Shown: positions 49,646 through 59,333, counted from the stretch's first letter. The stretch is DNA of 64,000 bases from Hymenobacter taeanensis (GCF_013137895.1 NZ_CP053538.1:433501-497500); one strand, 5' to 3'. Translations and numbers: made by a program. The notes: a model not told the origin generated them from the letters alone.

Positions 49646-52612
49646 TTAGAAACCCACGTTAACGCCGACCAGGAAAGTCTTGGCCAGTGGTGGCGTGTAG
49701 AAGTCATGCCCAATCAGGTAGTTAGCAGCACCAAATGCCGCCGTGTTTACCTCTGGGTCATAGCCATCGTAGTTGGTGATGGTGGCCAGGTTTTGAGCTG
49801 ACACATACACCCGCGCCGACTGGATACGGCCTTTCTTCACAAATGCGGAAGGAATGTTATAGCCCAACGTCACGTTTTTAACCCGGAAGAAAGACCCCCC
49901 GGTCACCCAACGCGAAGATTGTACCGTTCCGTTCCCGGCATACAGGCGCGCCTGGGGCACGTTGGTCATGTCGCCGGGCTTCTGCCAGCGCTTCAGCTGA
50001 TCAATCGTCTGGTTGTCGAAATAATCGCCGTTTACAGACTGATAAACACCCGCGGCGTTGTAGATATCATTGCCGTACACAAACTGGCCTAGCGCGCTCA
50101 GATCGAACCCTTTGTACGACAAGGTATTGGTGATACCACCCGTGAAATCGGGGTTGGGGTTACCTACTACCTGCAAACCAGCCCGTGAAGCCAGGTTTGT
50201 GGTAGAGCCGTCAGCCGCGTAGTAGAGGGCATCGCCGTTCTCGGGATTCACACCGGCATATTTGCGGCCGTAGAAAATACCAATTGGCTGTCCTTCGCGT
50301 ACACTACCCAGGTAGCCGCTCTGGATAGGAGCCGCCAGTGAGGTGATTTTGTTACGGTTGAAGGAGATGTTAAAGTTGGTGGTCCACTTAAACGGACCAT
50401 CAAAGTTGCGCGTGTTCAGCGCAATTTCCAGACCGCGGTTACGCAACGAACCTACGTTTTCAGTTACGCTGGTGTAGCCATTGCTGTAAGACAACGGACG
50501 GCTGAGGAGCAGGTCACGGGTTTTCTTCTCATACACGTCAATTTCACCCGAAATGCGGTTGTCTAAGAAGCCAAATTCCAAACCAATATCGGTCTGAGCT
50601 GTGCTTTCCCAGGTGAGGTTAGGGTTACCAACTGTAGTGCTGGGCACAATACCGGCCTGGTCGGCGTAGGGCAAAGCGCCATACAGGTTGCGCGAGGCAA
50701 AGTTGCCAATCTCCGCGTTACCCGTCAGACCGTAGCTGGCCCGCACCTTCAGGTAGTTTACAATGGCGTTGTCCTTCAGGAAGCCTTCTTCTGAAATCAA
50801 CCAGCCCACGGAGCCAGCCCCGAAAGTACCGTAACGGTTATTGGCCCCGAAGCGCGACGAGCCGTCGCGGCGGACGCTACCCGATACCAGGTATTTACCC
50901 TGGAAAGCGTAGTTGATACGGCCGAAGTACGATACGAAGGAGAAACCCGAACGGGTAGAGCCCGAGCCAGCCGTTTTAATGGCAGCGCTGGACACCCGCG
51001 TAAACTCGGCGTTTGGGAAGCCACGCCCTTCAGCAGAAGTAGTTTGGTTGTCTGAACGCTGGAACGAGAAACCAGCCAGCGCTTCAATGCTATGGTTCTC
51101 CCCAATAGTTTTGAGGTAGGTAGCCGTATTGTTGGTGGTGTAGTTAATTACCTGCACCTGGTTGCTGTAGCCGTAGCCACTGTTGCCACCATCCTGAGTA
51201 CCTGCCGCCCGGTAAATATCTTCGTTCAGATTCAGGTAGTCAGCGCCAGCTTCCGTGCGCAGCGTGAGGTTCTTGATGGGCTGGTACGAGAGGTTTACGT
51301 TGCTGAACGAGCGATACGTACCAGCGCGGTTTGAGCCCTTATCCAGGTCCAGCAAGTTGTTGTAATACAGCGTGTTTCTATTCAACTCACCCGTAGTAGG
51401 ATCATACTTGGGCTGAAGAGGCGGCAACGCGTTTAGCTGTACCGGGTTAGAGAAGGCATTGTCGTTGGGCGTCCGGTCATTTACTGAGCGCGTGAGCGAC
51501 AAGTTGAACCCCACCTTTAGCTTATCCGAGATAGAGTGGTCGAGGTTGATACGGGCGCTTCCCCGACGGTACCGGTTACCGATGATGATACCGGTTTGGT
51601 CGTTGTAGGTTGTGCTCAGGTAGAAGCGGGTTTTGGCATCGCCTCCGCTTACGTTCAGGTCGTACTGGGTCACCTTGCCCTTACGGAAAGGCTCGTCGCT
51701 CCACTTCTGGTCGTAAGGAGAGTTGAAGTCAATTCCGTTTCCCTCAAACTCTTCCTGGGGGTCGTAGCCTTCGTTATTAGCCGCTTCCGTGAAGAGCTCC
51801 TTATACTGAGCAGCGTTCAGGAACTTACGGCGCTTGGTGGTTTCGCTGGTACCAATGTAGTAGCCCAGGTTAACCTTGGTCTGGCCCTGGCGGCCCTGCT
51901 TGGTGGTAACCAGCACTACACCGTTAGAAGCCCGCGAACCATAAATAGCAGAAGAAGCAGCGTCCTTCAGAATGGTAATCGACTCGATGTCGTTCGGGTT
52001 CAGGTCGGCCAGCGGGTTCAGGGGTTCCGTGTCAGATCCTACGTCCTGGGAAGTTACAGGAATACCGTCAATCACGTACAGCGGCTGGTTTGAGGCCGTT
52101 ACGGACGATGCACCACGTACCCGGATTTGTACACCAGCACCCAGTTTACCCGAGGTCTGGTTGATCTGTACGCCTGGCGTACGGCCCTGAATAGCCTGCT
52201 CAAAGCTTACCGTAGGCACGTTTTGCACGTCTTTGCTGCTGAGTTGCGTAACGGAGCCCGTTACATCAGCCTTGGTCTGGGTGCCATAACCTACTACTAC
52301 TGCTTCGCCAAGCTCAGTAGCGCTGCTGCGCAGCGTTACCGGCACCGATGTACGGTCACCTACCGTTACATTCTGAGTTTCAAAACCAATAGAGCTGATT
52401 ACCAGCGTAGCACCGGGCTGCACCGACAAGGAGAAGGCACCGCTGGCATCAGTGCTGGTGCCATTGGTAGTGCCCCGCTCGAGCACCGTAACGCCAGGAA
52501 GCCCCGTGCCACCGGCATCCGTTACACGGCCACTAACGGCACGCGTTTGGGCCGCCGCAGTGGAAGCAAAAGCTAATCCGCAAGCGAGAGGAATGAGGAA
52601 ATTTTGTTTCAT
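49646..52612 (-). CDS. SusC/RagA family TonB-linked outer membrane protein
   Basis: A 988-residue TonB-dependent transporter. ATG 52612 (MKQNFLIPLACGLAFASTAA) gives a signal peptide; an upstream start adds 13 residues in the leader. In order: CarboxypepD-regulatory-like domain (VSGRVTDAGGTGLPGVTVLE), plug with VVVGYGTQTKADVTGSVTQL, the SusC signature IRVRGASSVTASNQPLYVID followed by TSQDVGSDTEPLNPLADLNP, and a long barrel ending KTFLVGVNVGF. It imports an oligomeric nutrient with the SusD partner; energy comes from TonB. The substrate cannot be told from sequence. Two short hairpins lie in its leader. No extracytoplasmic sigma pair is nearby. Confidence 0.95.
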   Translation of the reverse strand: MKQNFLIPLACGLAFASTAAAQTRAVSGRVTDAGGTGLPGVTVLERGTTNGTSTDASGAFSLSVQPGATLVISSIGFETQNVTVGDRTSVPVTLRSSATELGEAVVVGYGTQTKADVTGSVTQLSSKDVQNVPTVSFEQAIQGRTPGVQINQTSGKLGAGVQIRVRGASSVTASNQPLYVIDGIPVTSQDVGSDTEPLNPLADLNPNDIESITILKDAASSAIYGSRASNGVVLVTTKQGRQGQTKVNLGYYIGTSETTKRRKFLNAAQYKELFTEAANNEGYDPQEEFEGNGIDFNSPYDQKWSDEPFRKGKVTQYDLNVSGGDAKTRFYLSTTYNDQTGIIIGNRYRRGSARINLDHSISDKLKVGFNLSLTRSVNDRTPNDNAFSNPVQLNALPPLQPKYDPTTGELNRNTLYYNNLLDLDKGSNRAGTYRSFSNVNLSYQPIKNLTLRTEAGADYLNLNEDIYRAAGTQDGGNSGYGYSNQVQVINYTTNNTATYLKTIGENHSIEALAGFSFQRSDNQTTSAEGRGFPNAEFTRVSSAAIKTAGSGSTRSGFSFVSYFGRINYAFQGKYLVSGSVRRDGSSRFGANNRYGTFGAGSVGWLISEEGFLKDNAIVNYLKVRASYGLTGNAEIGNFASRNLYGALPYADQAGIVPSTTVGNPNLTWESTAQTDIGLEFGFLDNRISGEIDVYEKKTRDLLLSRPLSYSNGYTSVTENVGSLRNRGLEIALNTRNFDGPFKWTTNFNISFNRNKITSLAAPIQSGYLGSVREGQPIGIFYGRKYAGVNPENGDALYYAADGSTTNLASRAGLQVVGNPNPDFTGGITNTLSYKGFDLSALGQFVYGNDIYNAAGVYQSVNGDYFDNQTIDQLKRWQKPGDMTNVPQARLYAGNGTVQSSRWVTGGSFFRVKNVTLGYNIPSAFVKKGRIQSARVYVSAQNLATITNYDGYDPEVNTAAFGAANYLIGHDFYTPPLAKTFLVGVNVGF

Positions 52613-53057
52613 ATAATCCAGACCTGAAGGTCGATTAGAGTGAAAATTCACCGGCGTAAACTTTCCGGTGTTATAAGCTGGAAAACGACTAAAATTCAGC
52701 CGCTAATTATCCGCAAATTAAATACTTGAGCACATATTCACTTATTTATTTCAATAATCTCCTAGAATCATGATGATATTTCTTACATATCCGCATTACT
52801 ATTATACAGTTTGACAGTTTGTTATGAAGCTCTGCATGCTTATCACCTGCCAGCAGAAGCAAATCATTTGCTCTTCATATAGAGAGAATGTACTTGCCGA
52901 ATTGCTTCGGTGCTGCCATTTATAAGTCCCTTTTACTGCAAGCAGCCGCTGTTACACTTAGCGAGTTGGTTTTGCCTCTGCCTGCTCCCTACCTTTACCA
53001 CCCTGGCCTGTTTCAAACCATGCCACGTTGAATCGTTTCTGCCTATTTCACCTGTGA
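52613..53057. other. Divergent intergenic region, susC-type gene / ribonuclease D
   Basis: A 445-bp gap. Near the susC start are two small hairpins, GACCT-GA-AGGTC (52621-52632) and CACCGG with CCGGTG around 52649-52670, which could affect the susC leader. Further out is AT-rich sequence with one perfect inverted repeat, AGCAAATCATTTGCT (52858-52872), a possible operator. The promoter for ribonuclease D is at 52966-52997. No open frame or RNA gene was recognised. I could not place a confident susC promoter. Confidence 0.55.
52966..52997 (+). promoter_or_regulatory. Promoter of the ribonuclease D gene
   Basis: TTG at 52966-52968, a 21-base spacer, then TACCTTTA (52990-52997), one mismatch from TAnnTTTG. 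The leader to ATG 53058 would be about 55 bases. Confidence 0.5.
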
Positions 53058-54227
53058 ATGCCTAACCTTCAATACCTGACTACTGCCGCGCAGGTGCAAC
53101 AGCTTGCCGAAACGTTGCAAGCAGCCCCCCGCATTGCCATCGATCTGGAATTCGACGACATGCGTCACCGCTACGGTCGTAACCTAGCCCTCATCCAGCT
53201 ATTTGACGGTCAGAGCGCTTTCTTGCTTGATCCGCTCCCGCTCACTAACCCAGCCCATGATCTGGAACCCTTATGGGCAATTTTGCGCGACCCCGCAGTA
53301 GAGAAGATCTTTCACAGCTGCAAATCTGATATCCTCCTGCTAGATGAATTGTACAGTGTGCACGTTCGTAACATCACTGATACTAGTGTGCAGTACACCC
53401 TGCTGGCCGAGGCCGATAACAATATCTCCCTGGGCCGTTTGATTCAGGCTGAGCTAGGCATTGAGGTAGATAAGGGCGAGCAAAAGTCAAACTGGCTGAA
53501 GCGCCCCCTTACCGATGCTCAGAAGGAGTACGCAGCCAATGATGTAATTTATCTGTTTGAGTTAGCCGACCGCCTCAGTGCCAAGCTGGCAGCTTTAGGC
53601 CGCACGGAGTGGGCAGAGCAGGAGAATGCCGCTTTAGAAGAGGTGCGCTACGTGCGCGACGAGCGGCCCTATATGCGCAATGCTGGTAAATACCGCATTA
53701 TGCCGAATGAGCTGCCTCTGTTTCGTGACCTATATATGCTGCGCGACCAAATTGCGCGCGACCTGGACCGGCCGCCATACATGATCTTCGCCAACGACCG
53801 CCTAGCTGAGCTGGTGCGCGATACCCCGCGCAACCTTAATGACTGGAAGGCAGCGAGAGGCCTACACCCGGAACTCAAGCGTACTCCTTACCTAGACCAG
53901 CTTGTAGCACTGTCGCCCGACAACTTTGTTTCCCGGCCCGAGCCACCTCTATCTGGCGAGCAGCGCCGCTTTCCTTTCCGCCGCCGCCTTACCGGTGACA
54001 AAGCGGCCCAGGCTGATGCCCGCGAGCAATTGCTCACGCAGCTTAAAAATCACATCACCACCGATGCAAATGGGTTTGTAGCTAACCTGGTGCTTTCAAA
54101 CCGCCTCATTGCAGATATAGTAGAGCAAGGCGCTGAGCAGTCGTTGCGGCCGTGGCAGAAGACCATTCTGCGCGAAACTGCTGAGCGGCATGGCCTAGAT
54201 TACAACCAGATTGCCAAGCCGTTCTAG
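53058..54227 (+). CDS. rnd: Ribonuclease D family 3'-5' exonuclease
   Basis: A 389-residue DEDD exonuclease for tRNA and stable RNA 3'-end trimming. Exo motifs: ExoI IAIDLEFDDMRH (Asp and Glu), ExoII near KIFHSCKSDILLLDEL, and ExoIII YAANDVIYLFELAD (Tyr and Asp), so it is DEDDy. HRDC-like helices follow (RDLYMLRDQIARDLDRPPYM, FANDRLAELVRDTPRN). The C-terminal end with RQKTILRETA-like residues and DYNQIAKPF is conserved-looking. The stop TAG is embedded in CTAGGCCACT. A strong hairpin follows at 54245-54286. Start ATG 53058 has a matching upstream promoter. Confidence 0.92.
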   Translation: MPNLQYLTTAAQVQQLAETLQAAPRIAIDLEFDDMRHRYGRNLALIQLFDGQSAFLLDPLPLTNPAHDLEPLWAILRDPAVEKIFHSCKSDILLLDELYSVHVRNITDTSVQYTLLAEADNNISLGRLIQAELGIEVDKGEQKSNWLKRPLTDAQKEYAANDVIYLFELADRLSAKLAALGRTEWAEQENAALEEVRYVRDERPYMRNAGKYRIMPNELPLFRDLYMLRDQIARDLDRPPYMIFANDRLAELVRDTPRNLNDWKAARGLHPELKRTPYLDQLVALSPDNFVSRPEPPLSGEQRRFPFRRRLTGDKAAQADAREQLLTQLKNHITTDANGFVANLVLSNRLIADIVEQGAEQSLRPWQKTILRETAERHGLDYNQIAKPF

Positions 54228-54666
54228 GCCACTCCAAACACCTAAACCAGCAACAGCCCCGACTTTCATCGGGGCTGTTGCTGGTTAAAGGCCAGTGGTT
54301 AGTGCCGTTGCTACCGCATGGGGCTCAGCAAATAAAGAAACCGGAAGGAGGCTTAGGAGTGGTAAAATCAACAGCCCAATGCCTACCTTACAGAATTTAA
54401 CAAGGTGTATTTTATTAAAAAGCTATTATTCGCTAAATGCATAATTACTGCGAACAGCGGCGATACTTGCAGGTATTTAAATTTAGTACTTGCTTGCCAG
54501 CTAGTTTGGCCTGAGCCAAGCAGTAAATAAGCCTCAGCTACATGCCCGAGTGTCATAAATGAGCCTCAAGTACGTTTAGAGCTATCCTCTCCTGAGTGGC
54601 CTAGCTAAAAGCTTTCACCAAAAGCGCGCTGGTTACTTCCCTTTAACTGCTTTCCTTCCCACCTAT
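54228..54666. other. Intergenic region before the Xre-type regulator
   Basis: A 439-bp gap. It opens with CTAGGCCACT at the rnd stop and a long terminator-like hairpin (54245-54286). The rest (54300-54660) is AT-rich and has one AGTGGCCTAG word (54595-54604) and a poor -7 candidate TACGTTTA (54571-54578). No open frame, tRNA or array is visible. The regulator may control its own gene from here, but no inverted-repeat operator stands out. Confidence 0.5.
54245..54286 (+). terminator. Terminator-like hairpin after rnd
   Basis: An 18-bp perfect stem (54245-54262 with 54269-54286), core AGCCCCGA / TCGGGGCT, loop CTTTCA. It lacks a long U-run, so it may be rho-assisted. Confidence 0.75.
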
Positions 54667-56151
54667 ATGCTGAGTCACGGTCAAGTTGTCCGATTAATTT
54701 TCGGGCTGAAGCTGCGCGAGCTGCGCCAGGAGCGCGGCTATACTCCCGCTGAGCTGGCCCGCGCCTGCGACGTTTCCGTGTCGTACCTGAATGAGATTGA
54801 GAAGGGCAAGAAATACCCCAAGGCTGATAAAATTCTGAGTCTAAGCAAGGTTCTGGAAGTTAGTTACGATCAGCTGACCTCCCTAACCTTAAGCCGCCGC
54901 CTAGAGCCTATTTCGGAGCTGTTGCAGTCAAACCTGCTGAAGGAGTTCCCACTGGAGATGTTTGGGCTAGATCCACTGCGGATTGTGGAGCTGATTGCTG
55001 ATGCCCCAGCCAAAATGAACGCCTTCATCAGCACCCTTTTTGAAATTGCGCGCAATTACGAAATGCGGCAGGAGCACTTCTTCCTGGCGGCGCTCCGCTC
55101 CTTTCAGGAGATGCACGACAATTACTTTGAGGAGCTGGAGCAGGATGTACGCACGTTTGCGGTGGAGCACAAAATTCAGCACTCTGCCCCCTTTGACCGC
55201 GCCCAGCTCATGCGGGTACTTGAGCAGAACTACGGCTACACCCTTGACCGCACCACCCTGCAGGAGTATCACAACCTGGGCCGTTTGCGGTCAGTGTATC
55301 AGCATAAAAGCCGGCGCCTGCTGCTGCGTCCTGGCCTTACGGGAGCCCAGGAGGGGTTTGTGCTTGGCCGCGAGGTAGCCTTTAACTACTTAACCCTACG
55401 CGAGCGGCCATATGTGAATGCCTCCTTCCCGGTGCGCTCATTTGAGGAGGTGCTCAACAACTTTAAGGCCTCTTATTTCGCGGGCGCCCTGCTCATGGAG
55501 GAAGAGTCGCTGGTGCGGGACTTGCAGCGGTTATTCGCGCATAAGAAGTGGGAGCCTACGCTATTGCTGGAGCTCCTCACGAAGTATGACGTTTCGCCGG
55601 AGATGTTCATGCAGCGAATTACCAACCTGCTGCCGCGCCACTTTGGCCTGCAGAGCCTGTTTTTCCTGCGCTTCGACCAGGCCAACTCCTCGGCGGCATT
55701 TAAACTGACCAAGGAGCTACACCTTTCGCGCCTCCACAACCCTCACGGCAACGAGCTACACGAGCACTACTGCCGGCGCTGGGTGTCTCTGCGCCTTATT
55801 GCGGAGCTCCGGCAGCAGCCCGTGGCGGGCACGCCCAACTTCACGCTGGGCGCCCAACGCTCCCGTTACCCCAACGGCGACGAATATTTGTGCCTGACGC
55901 TGGCCCGCTCCGGTGCCGCAACCGAGCCCGCCGTGAGTGTTACTGTAGGCCTGCTCTGCGATGATACCCTGCGCCAGAAGCTGCGCTTCCTCGACGACCC
56001 GGCTATTGTGCAGAAAGATGTGAATGAAACCTGCGAGCGGTGTACATTCCTTGACTGCGAAGTGCGGGCCGCGGCCCCCGTTGAAGTAGAGCGTCGGCAG
56101 CGGCAGCGGGAACTGGAAGAGTCAGTGGCTGCTTTGGTAAATGGGGGCTAA
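54667..56151 (+). CDS. Xre-type transcriptional regulator, ScfR-like
   Basis: A 494-residue DNA-binding protein. Residues about 10-65 form a Xre helix-turn-helix: LREL, ERGYTPAELARACDVSVSYL and NEIEKGKKYPKADKIL. The long C-terminal part has a helical region (QEHFFLAALRSFQEMHDNYF) and ends with ETCERCTFLDCEVRAAAP, a CxxC plus Cys cluster. This matches the ScfR/RamB-like short-chain fatty acyl regulators (Xre plus a large ligand domain), where the Cys cluster is conserved. It probably senses an acyl-CoA metabolite. Target genes are not clear; in relatives they are propionate or acetate metabolism genes, which are not in this window. mltG starts 36 bp downstream. Confidence 0.88.
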   Translation: MLSHGQVVRLIFGLKLRELRQERGYTPAELARACDVSVSYLNEIEKGKKYPKADKILSLSKVLEVSYDQLTSLTLSRRLEPISELLQSNLLKEFPLEMFGLDPLRIVELIADAPAKMNAFISTLFEIARNYEMRQEHFFLAALRSFQEMHDNYFEELEQDVRTFAVEHKIQHSAPFDRAQLMRVLEQNYGYTLDRTTLQEYHNLGRLRSVYQHKSRRLLLRPGLTGAQEGFVLGREVAFNYLTLRERPYVNASFPVRSFEEVLNNFKASYFAGALLMEEESLVRDLQRLFAHKKWEPTLLLELLTKYDVSPEMFMQRITNLLPRHFGLQSLFFLRFDQANSSAAFKLTKELHLSRLHNPHGNELHEHYCRRWVSLRLIAELRQQPVAGTPNFTLGAQRSRYPNGDEYLCLTLARSGAATEPAVSVTVGLLCDDTLRQKLRFLDDPAIVQKDVNETCERCTFLDCEVRAAAPVEVERRQRQRELEESVAALVNGG

Positions 56152-56187
56152 TGCCACGTTGTAGTCAAGACCTAGTTGTTGCCTGAG

Positions 56188-57237
56188 GTGAAGAAATCAT
56201 TTTTTGCGCGTTGGGGATGGCCTACCCTTGCCGTAATCCTGCTGCTGGCATTAACAGCGGCAGCTAGTGCGTGGTATGTGCTTTGGAAGCCCAACGTGAA
56301 GCCGTCTGCCTTTGGCCCTGCCTATTTATATATCCGGACGGGCAGTGGCTTCGCGGCCGTGCAAGACTCTTTGCGCAAGTATGAGCTACTCCGTAACCCC
56401 GGCACGTTTGAGTGGCTGGCCCGGAAGCGTGATTATCCTAACCACGTTCGTCCGGGGCGCTATCTGCTGGCACCAGATCTAAGTAATTCTGCGCTGCTGG
56501 AAAAGCTGGCGCAAGGGCAGCAGGATACAGTAGCGTTTGTACTAGATGCGTTTAAATACAAGCCGCAGCTCGCCCGCCAGATAGCACGCCAGTTAGAAGC
56601 TGATTCCGTTGGCCTACGCCGCTTACTACAGGATAATGCTTTCCTGCAGCGCCAGTACCAGCTAGATACTACCACTATTCTCACCCTGTTTTTGCCGGGG
56701 CCTTACCGCTTGTTCTGGAACACCTCAGCGCGGCAGTTTCTTGATTCGGCGGCGGCTACGCACCGGCGGTTCTGGACTCCACTGCGTCGGCAGCGCGCCG
56801 ACTCGCTTCGGCTTTCGCCCACCGAGGTGCACGTGCTGGCCAGCATTGTGCAGCGAGAAACAGCTAAGAAAGAAGACAAACCTGTTATTGCGGGCGTGTA
56901 CCTGAACCGCCTGCGCCGCGGCATGCGCCTGCAGGCCGACCCCACCCTGCTCTGGGCCATTGGCAATTTCGGAGTGAAGCGAGTTCTGAACAAGGATAAG
57001 CTCGTAGACTCGCCTTACAATACCTACAAGCACAAAGGCCTGCCTCCGGGCCCCATTACCTCCGCCAACCGGCAGAGCCTGGATGCCGTGCTAAAGCCAG
57101 CCGCCCACCAGTACCTGTTCTTCTGTGCCCGCCCCGACCACAGTGGCTACTCCGACTTTGCCGAGACCTTTGCGGAGCACAAGCAAAACGCCCGCCGGTA
57201 CCAGCACATGCTGGACAGCATGCGTATTCTGCGCTAG
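56188..57237 (+). CDS. mltG: Endolytic transglycosylase MltG
   Basis: A 349-residue MltG (YceG-like) that cuts nascent peptidoglycan glycans. N-terminal membrane anchor (WPTLAVILLLALTAAASAWY), LysM-like segment, then the YceG domain. The catalytic Glu lies in SIVQRETAKKEDKPVIAGVY; other signatures are NRLRRGMRLQADPTL, SPYNTYKHKGLPPGPI and FFCARPDHSGYSDFAET. All candidate starts are non-ATG: GTG 56188 (chosen, preceded by TGAGG) or TTG 56176/56179, giving four more residues. Probably transcribed with the regulator gene 36 bp upstream. The gene converges on the membrane protein at 57248 with a 10-bp gap. Confidence 0.92.
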   Translation: MKKSFFARWGWPTLAVILLLALTAAASAWYVLWKPNVKPSAFGPAYLYIRTGSGFAAVQDSLRKYELLRNPGTFEWLARKRDYPNHVRPGRYLLAPDLSNSALLEKLAQGQQDTVAFVLDAFKYKPQLARQIARQLEADSVGLRRLLQDNAFLQRQYQLDTTTILTLFLPGPYRLFWNTSARQFLDSAAATHRRFWTPLRRQRADSLRLSPTEVHVLASIVQRETAKKEDKPVIAGVYLNRLRRGMRLQADPTLLWAIGNFGVKRVLNKDKLVDSPYNTYKHKGLPPGPITSANRQSLDAVLKPAAHQYLFFCARPDHSGYSDFAETFAEHKQNARRYQHMLDSMRILR

Positions 57238-57247
57238 CAAGCACTAC

Positions 57248-58738
57248 CTATAGCTTCAGTAACCGCAGCTGGAGAGTATCTTGCTTGGCAACATGCTGCC
57301 GAGCTAGCGTTTCTGCATAGCCTAGGCCAGTATATTCTGAGTGCTCCAGAAACAGTAACGGAGAGGTTAGCAAGGGTTCTGGCCAGGCAGCTACGGGTTG
57401 CTGCTGCCGCAAAGAGTCGAAATGAGCTACGCCGGTTACACGCCAATAACTGTCGAGCAGCACGTAGCGGTAGCCTCGGTGCCGTAAGGCGGCCAGGGTG
57501 TGCTCATCAGTTATAGCCAACACTGAATCGGGCTGAAAAGGAGCTAGGCCTAGACTGACGGTGCTGGCTACCTTCCCACCTTCGTGCGCTTGCAGCCAAG
57601 CCGCCACTTGCGGGTACCGAGTAGGCGTATAGGCATATATTTCGCGCTGCAAACGGTAGCAGTTAAAAACAATGGCAGCTAGTGCTACTAAAAGTAGTAC
57701 CCTATTTGCCAGCCACTGCCGAAGCCCCAAAAACGCCAGCACATAGAATAGTGGGTACGCCCAGAGCAGGCCCCGTGGGGCTTTTATGAGCAAGGTCATG
57801 CCTGCCAACAGGCAGGCGGCCCACATCAGCAGATAGAACGCTACGGGAAGCTGACCGCGGCGGCTAGGCCACTTTTTACGCATCTTCAGCACCAGAAGCC
57901 CTATACCTACGCCCAGCAGCGGCGACTCAAAATCCCAGAGGTAGCGGAAGTAGTATAAGCCATCAAACCGCAGGGTGTTGCTACGCCCGGCCGCGTTGGC
58001 AGCATCCGGAAAGGCCACCTTGTAGTAAAAGGCCGGCCATAAGTACCACCGCAATCCTGCAGCCACCCCCACAGCGCCTAGCACCAGGTACGGGGCTGCC
58101 AGTAGAGCTACCACCCGTACCAGGTTACCGCGGTGCCACAGCAGCTCATCATTCTGCCACAGCTCCAACACCGCCAGAATGGGCAGCGTCAGGATAAACT
58201 TATAGTTGATGCACAGGCCTACCATCAGCCATGCAGTGGCCCAGAGCAGGGTTTGACGGCCGGGCTGTTGCAAACGGCGCCAGTAGGCTTCCAGCAGCCC
58301 TGCAAAGCAGAATAAGCTGCCCGAACTCATAGTAAAGTCGCGGCCCGAGAAAGTGAGCAGCACCGACGTACCCGCAAAGAGCGTGAGCAGCGCCTGTTGC
58401 GGCCCCGACAAGTGCGCCTGGTGGCCTACGAAGCGGATAAGCATGCCCAAGGCCGCTACTGCCAGCAAGGCATTCACATACTGGTATACTTGGTACTTAG
58501 ATGTAACCCAAGCCAGCGGTGCGTATAGCAGGTAAAAGCCAGGGCTGCCGTGATGGAAGACATGGCTTAGCTTACCGTAGGCCACTTCCTGCACTATCTG
58601 CCAGTTGCGCACTGAATCATAATCGGGCAGGGCTGCTTCACGCAGGCCGTACAAGCGCAAGGCAGCAAGCACAGCCAGCGCCAATAGCCACCAGAGGTTG
58701 AGGTTCGCGTAAGGAATGTCGTTCTTCGTGGCCGCCAT
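57248..58738 (-). CDS. Polytopic membrane protein, glycosyltransferase-like (GT-C type)
   Basis: A 496-residue protein with about 11 membrane helices. First helix (WWLLALAVLAALRLYGLREA) is followed by PDYDSVRNWQIVQEVAYGK; the Asp in this loop and HHGSPGFYLLYAPL resemble ArnT/PMT GT-C enzymes with a catalytic acidic residue in loop 1. A soluble C-terminal domain (YTPTRYPQVAAWLQAHEGGK, VLLDSYWRVTGVAHFDSLR) follows. Acceptor and donor are unknown. ATG 58738 (MAATKNDIPY) is chosen over a TTG at 58771. It is similar in style to the partial protein at 1-697. It is divergent from dtd. Confidence 0.78.
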   Translation of the reverse strand: MAATKNDIPYANLNLWWLLALAVLAALRLYGLREAALPDYDSVRNWQIVQEVAYGKLSHVFHHGSPGFYLLYAPLAWVTSKYQVYQYVNALLAVAALGMLIRFVGHQAHLSGPQQALLTLFAGTSVLLTFSGRDFTMSSGSLFCFAGLLEAYWRRLQQPGRQTLLWATAWLMVGLCINYKFILTLPILAVLELWQNDELLWHRGNLVRVVALLAAPYLVLGAVGVAAGLRWYLWPAFYYKVAFPDAANAAGRSNTLRFDGLYYFRYLWDFESPLLGVGIGLLVLKMRKKWPSRRGQLPVAFYLLMWAACLLAGMTLLIKAPRGLLWAYPLFYVLAFLGLRQWLANRVLLLVALAAIVFNCYRLQREIYAYTPTRYPQVAAWLQAHEGGKVASTVSLGLAPFQPDSVLAITDEHTLAALRHRGYRYVLLDSYWRVTGVAHFDSLRQQQPVAAWPEPLLTSPLLFLEHSEYTGLGYAETLARQHVAKQDTLQLRLLKL

Positions 58739-58848
58739 GCGCAGTGTAGAGCGTATGGCGAAGTACGGCAATATCTGCTGAACCCAGCCACCCCCATACA
58801 GCGGTACGGGTGCAGCAACTGGTATTTCATCTCACTACCCTCGCTTTT

Positions 58849-59295
58849 ATGCGTACTGTAATTCAGCGCGTCCGGCACGCCAGTGTAACCGTGGAAGGCC
58901 GCATAACCGGACAAATAGGCCCAGGCCTGCTGGTGCTGGCGGGCTTCGCCCCTACTGATGATACCCGCAGCCTCGACTGGATGGCCCGCAAGATTGTGCA
59001 GCTGCGGATTTTCTCTGATGAGGAGGGCAAAATGAACCGCTCGGTGCAGGATGTAAGCGAGCAAGTGCTGGTAGTAAGCCAGTTCACGCTGCTGGCTGAC
59101 GCCCGCAAAGGCAACCGCCCCAGCTACATTGGAGCGGCCCCGCCGCCCATTGCTATTCCCCTATATGAGCAATTTGTGGGGATGCTTGAGCAGTTGCTAG
59201 GCCAGCCGGTTCCTACCGGTGAGTTTGGGGCCGATATGCAAGTGGAGCTTCTCAATGACGGCCCCGTTACCATCGTGCTTGACTCCCCGGAGTAA
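58849..59295 (+). CDS. dtd: D-aminoacyl-tRNA deacylase
   Basis: A 148-residue DTD, which removes D-amino acids wrongly attached to tRNA. Signatures: MRTVIQRVRHASVTVEGRIT, ILRIFSDEEGKMNRSVQDV-type core (here QLRIFSDEEGKMNRS), LVVSQFTLLADARKGNRPS and the cross-subunit motif GEFGADMQVELLNDGPVTI. ATG 58849 is the conserved start; an extension to 58810 is not. The mazG-like gene follows after 38 bp, so the two may form an operon of quality-control enzymes. Confidence 0.95.
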   Translation: MRTVIQRVRHASVTVEGRITGQIGPGLLVLAGFAPTDDTRSLDWMARKIVQLRIFSDEEGKMNRSVQDVSEQVLVVSQFTLLADARKGNRPSYIGAAPPPIAIPLYEQFVGMLEQLLGQPVPTGEFGADMQVELLNDGPVTIVLDSPE

Positions 59296-59333
59296 GTGAG
59301 TGATATAGTATCAACTCCTTTTTCATACCGACT

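Noticed and set aside
52613..53057. ECF sigma or anti-sigma gene controlling susC
   Set aside because: No such frame exists in the gap or beside the pair.
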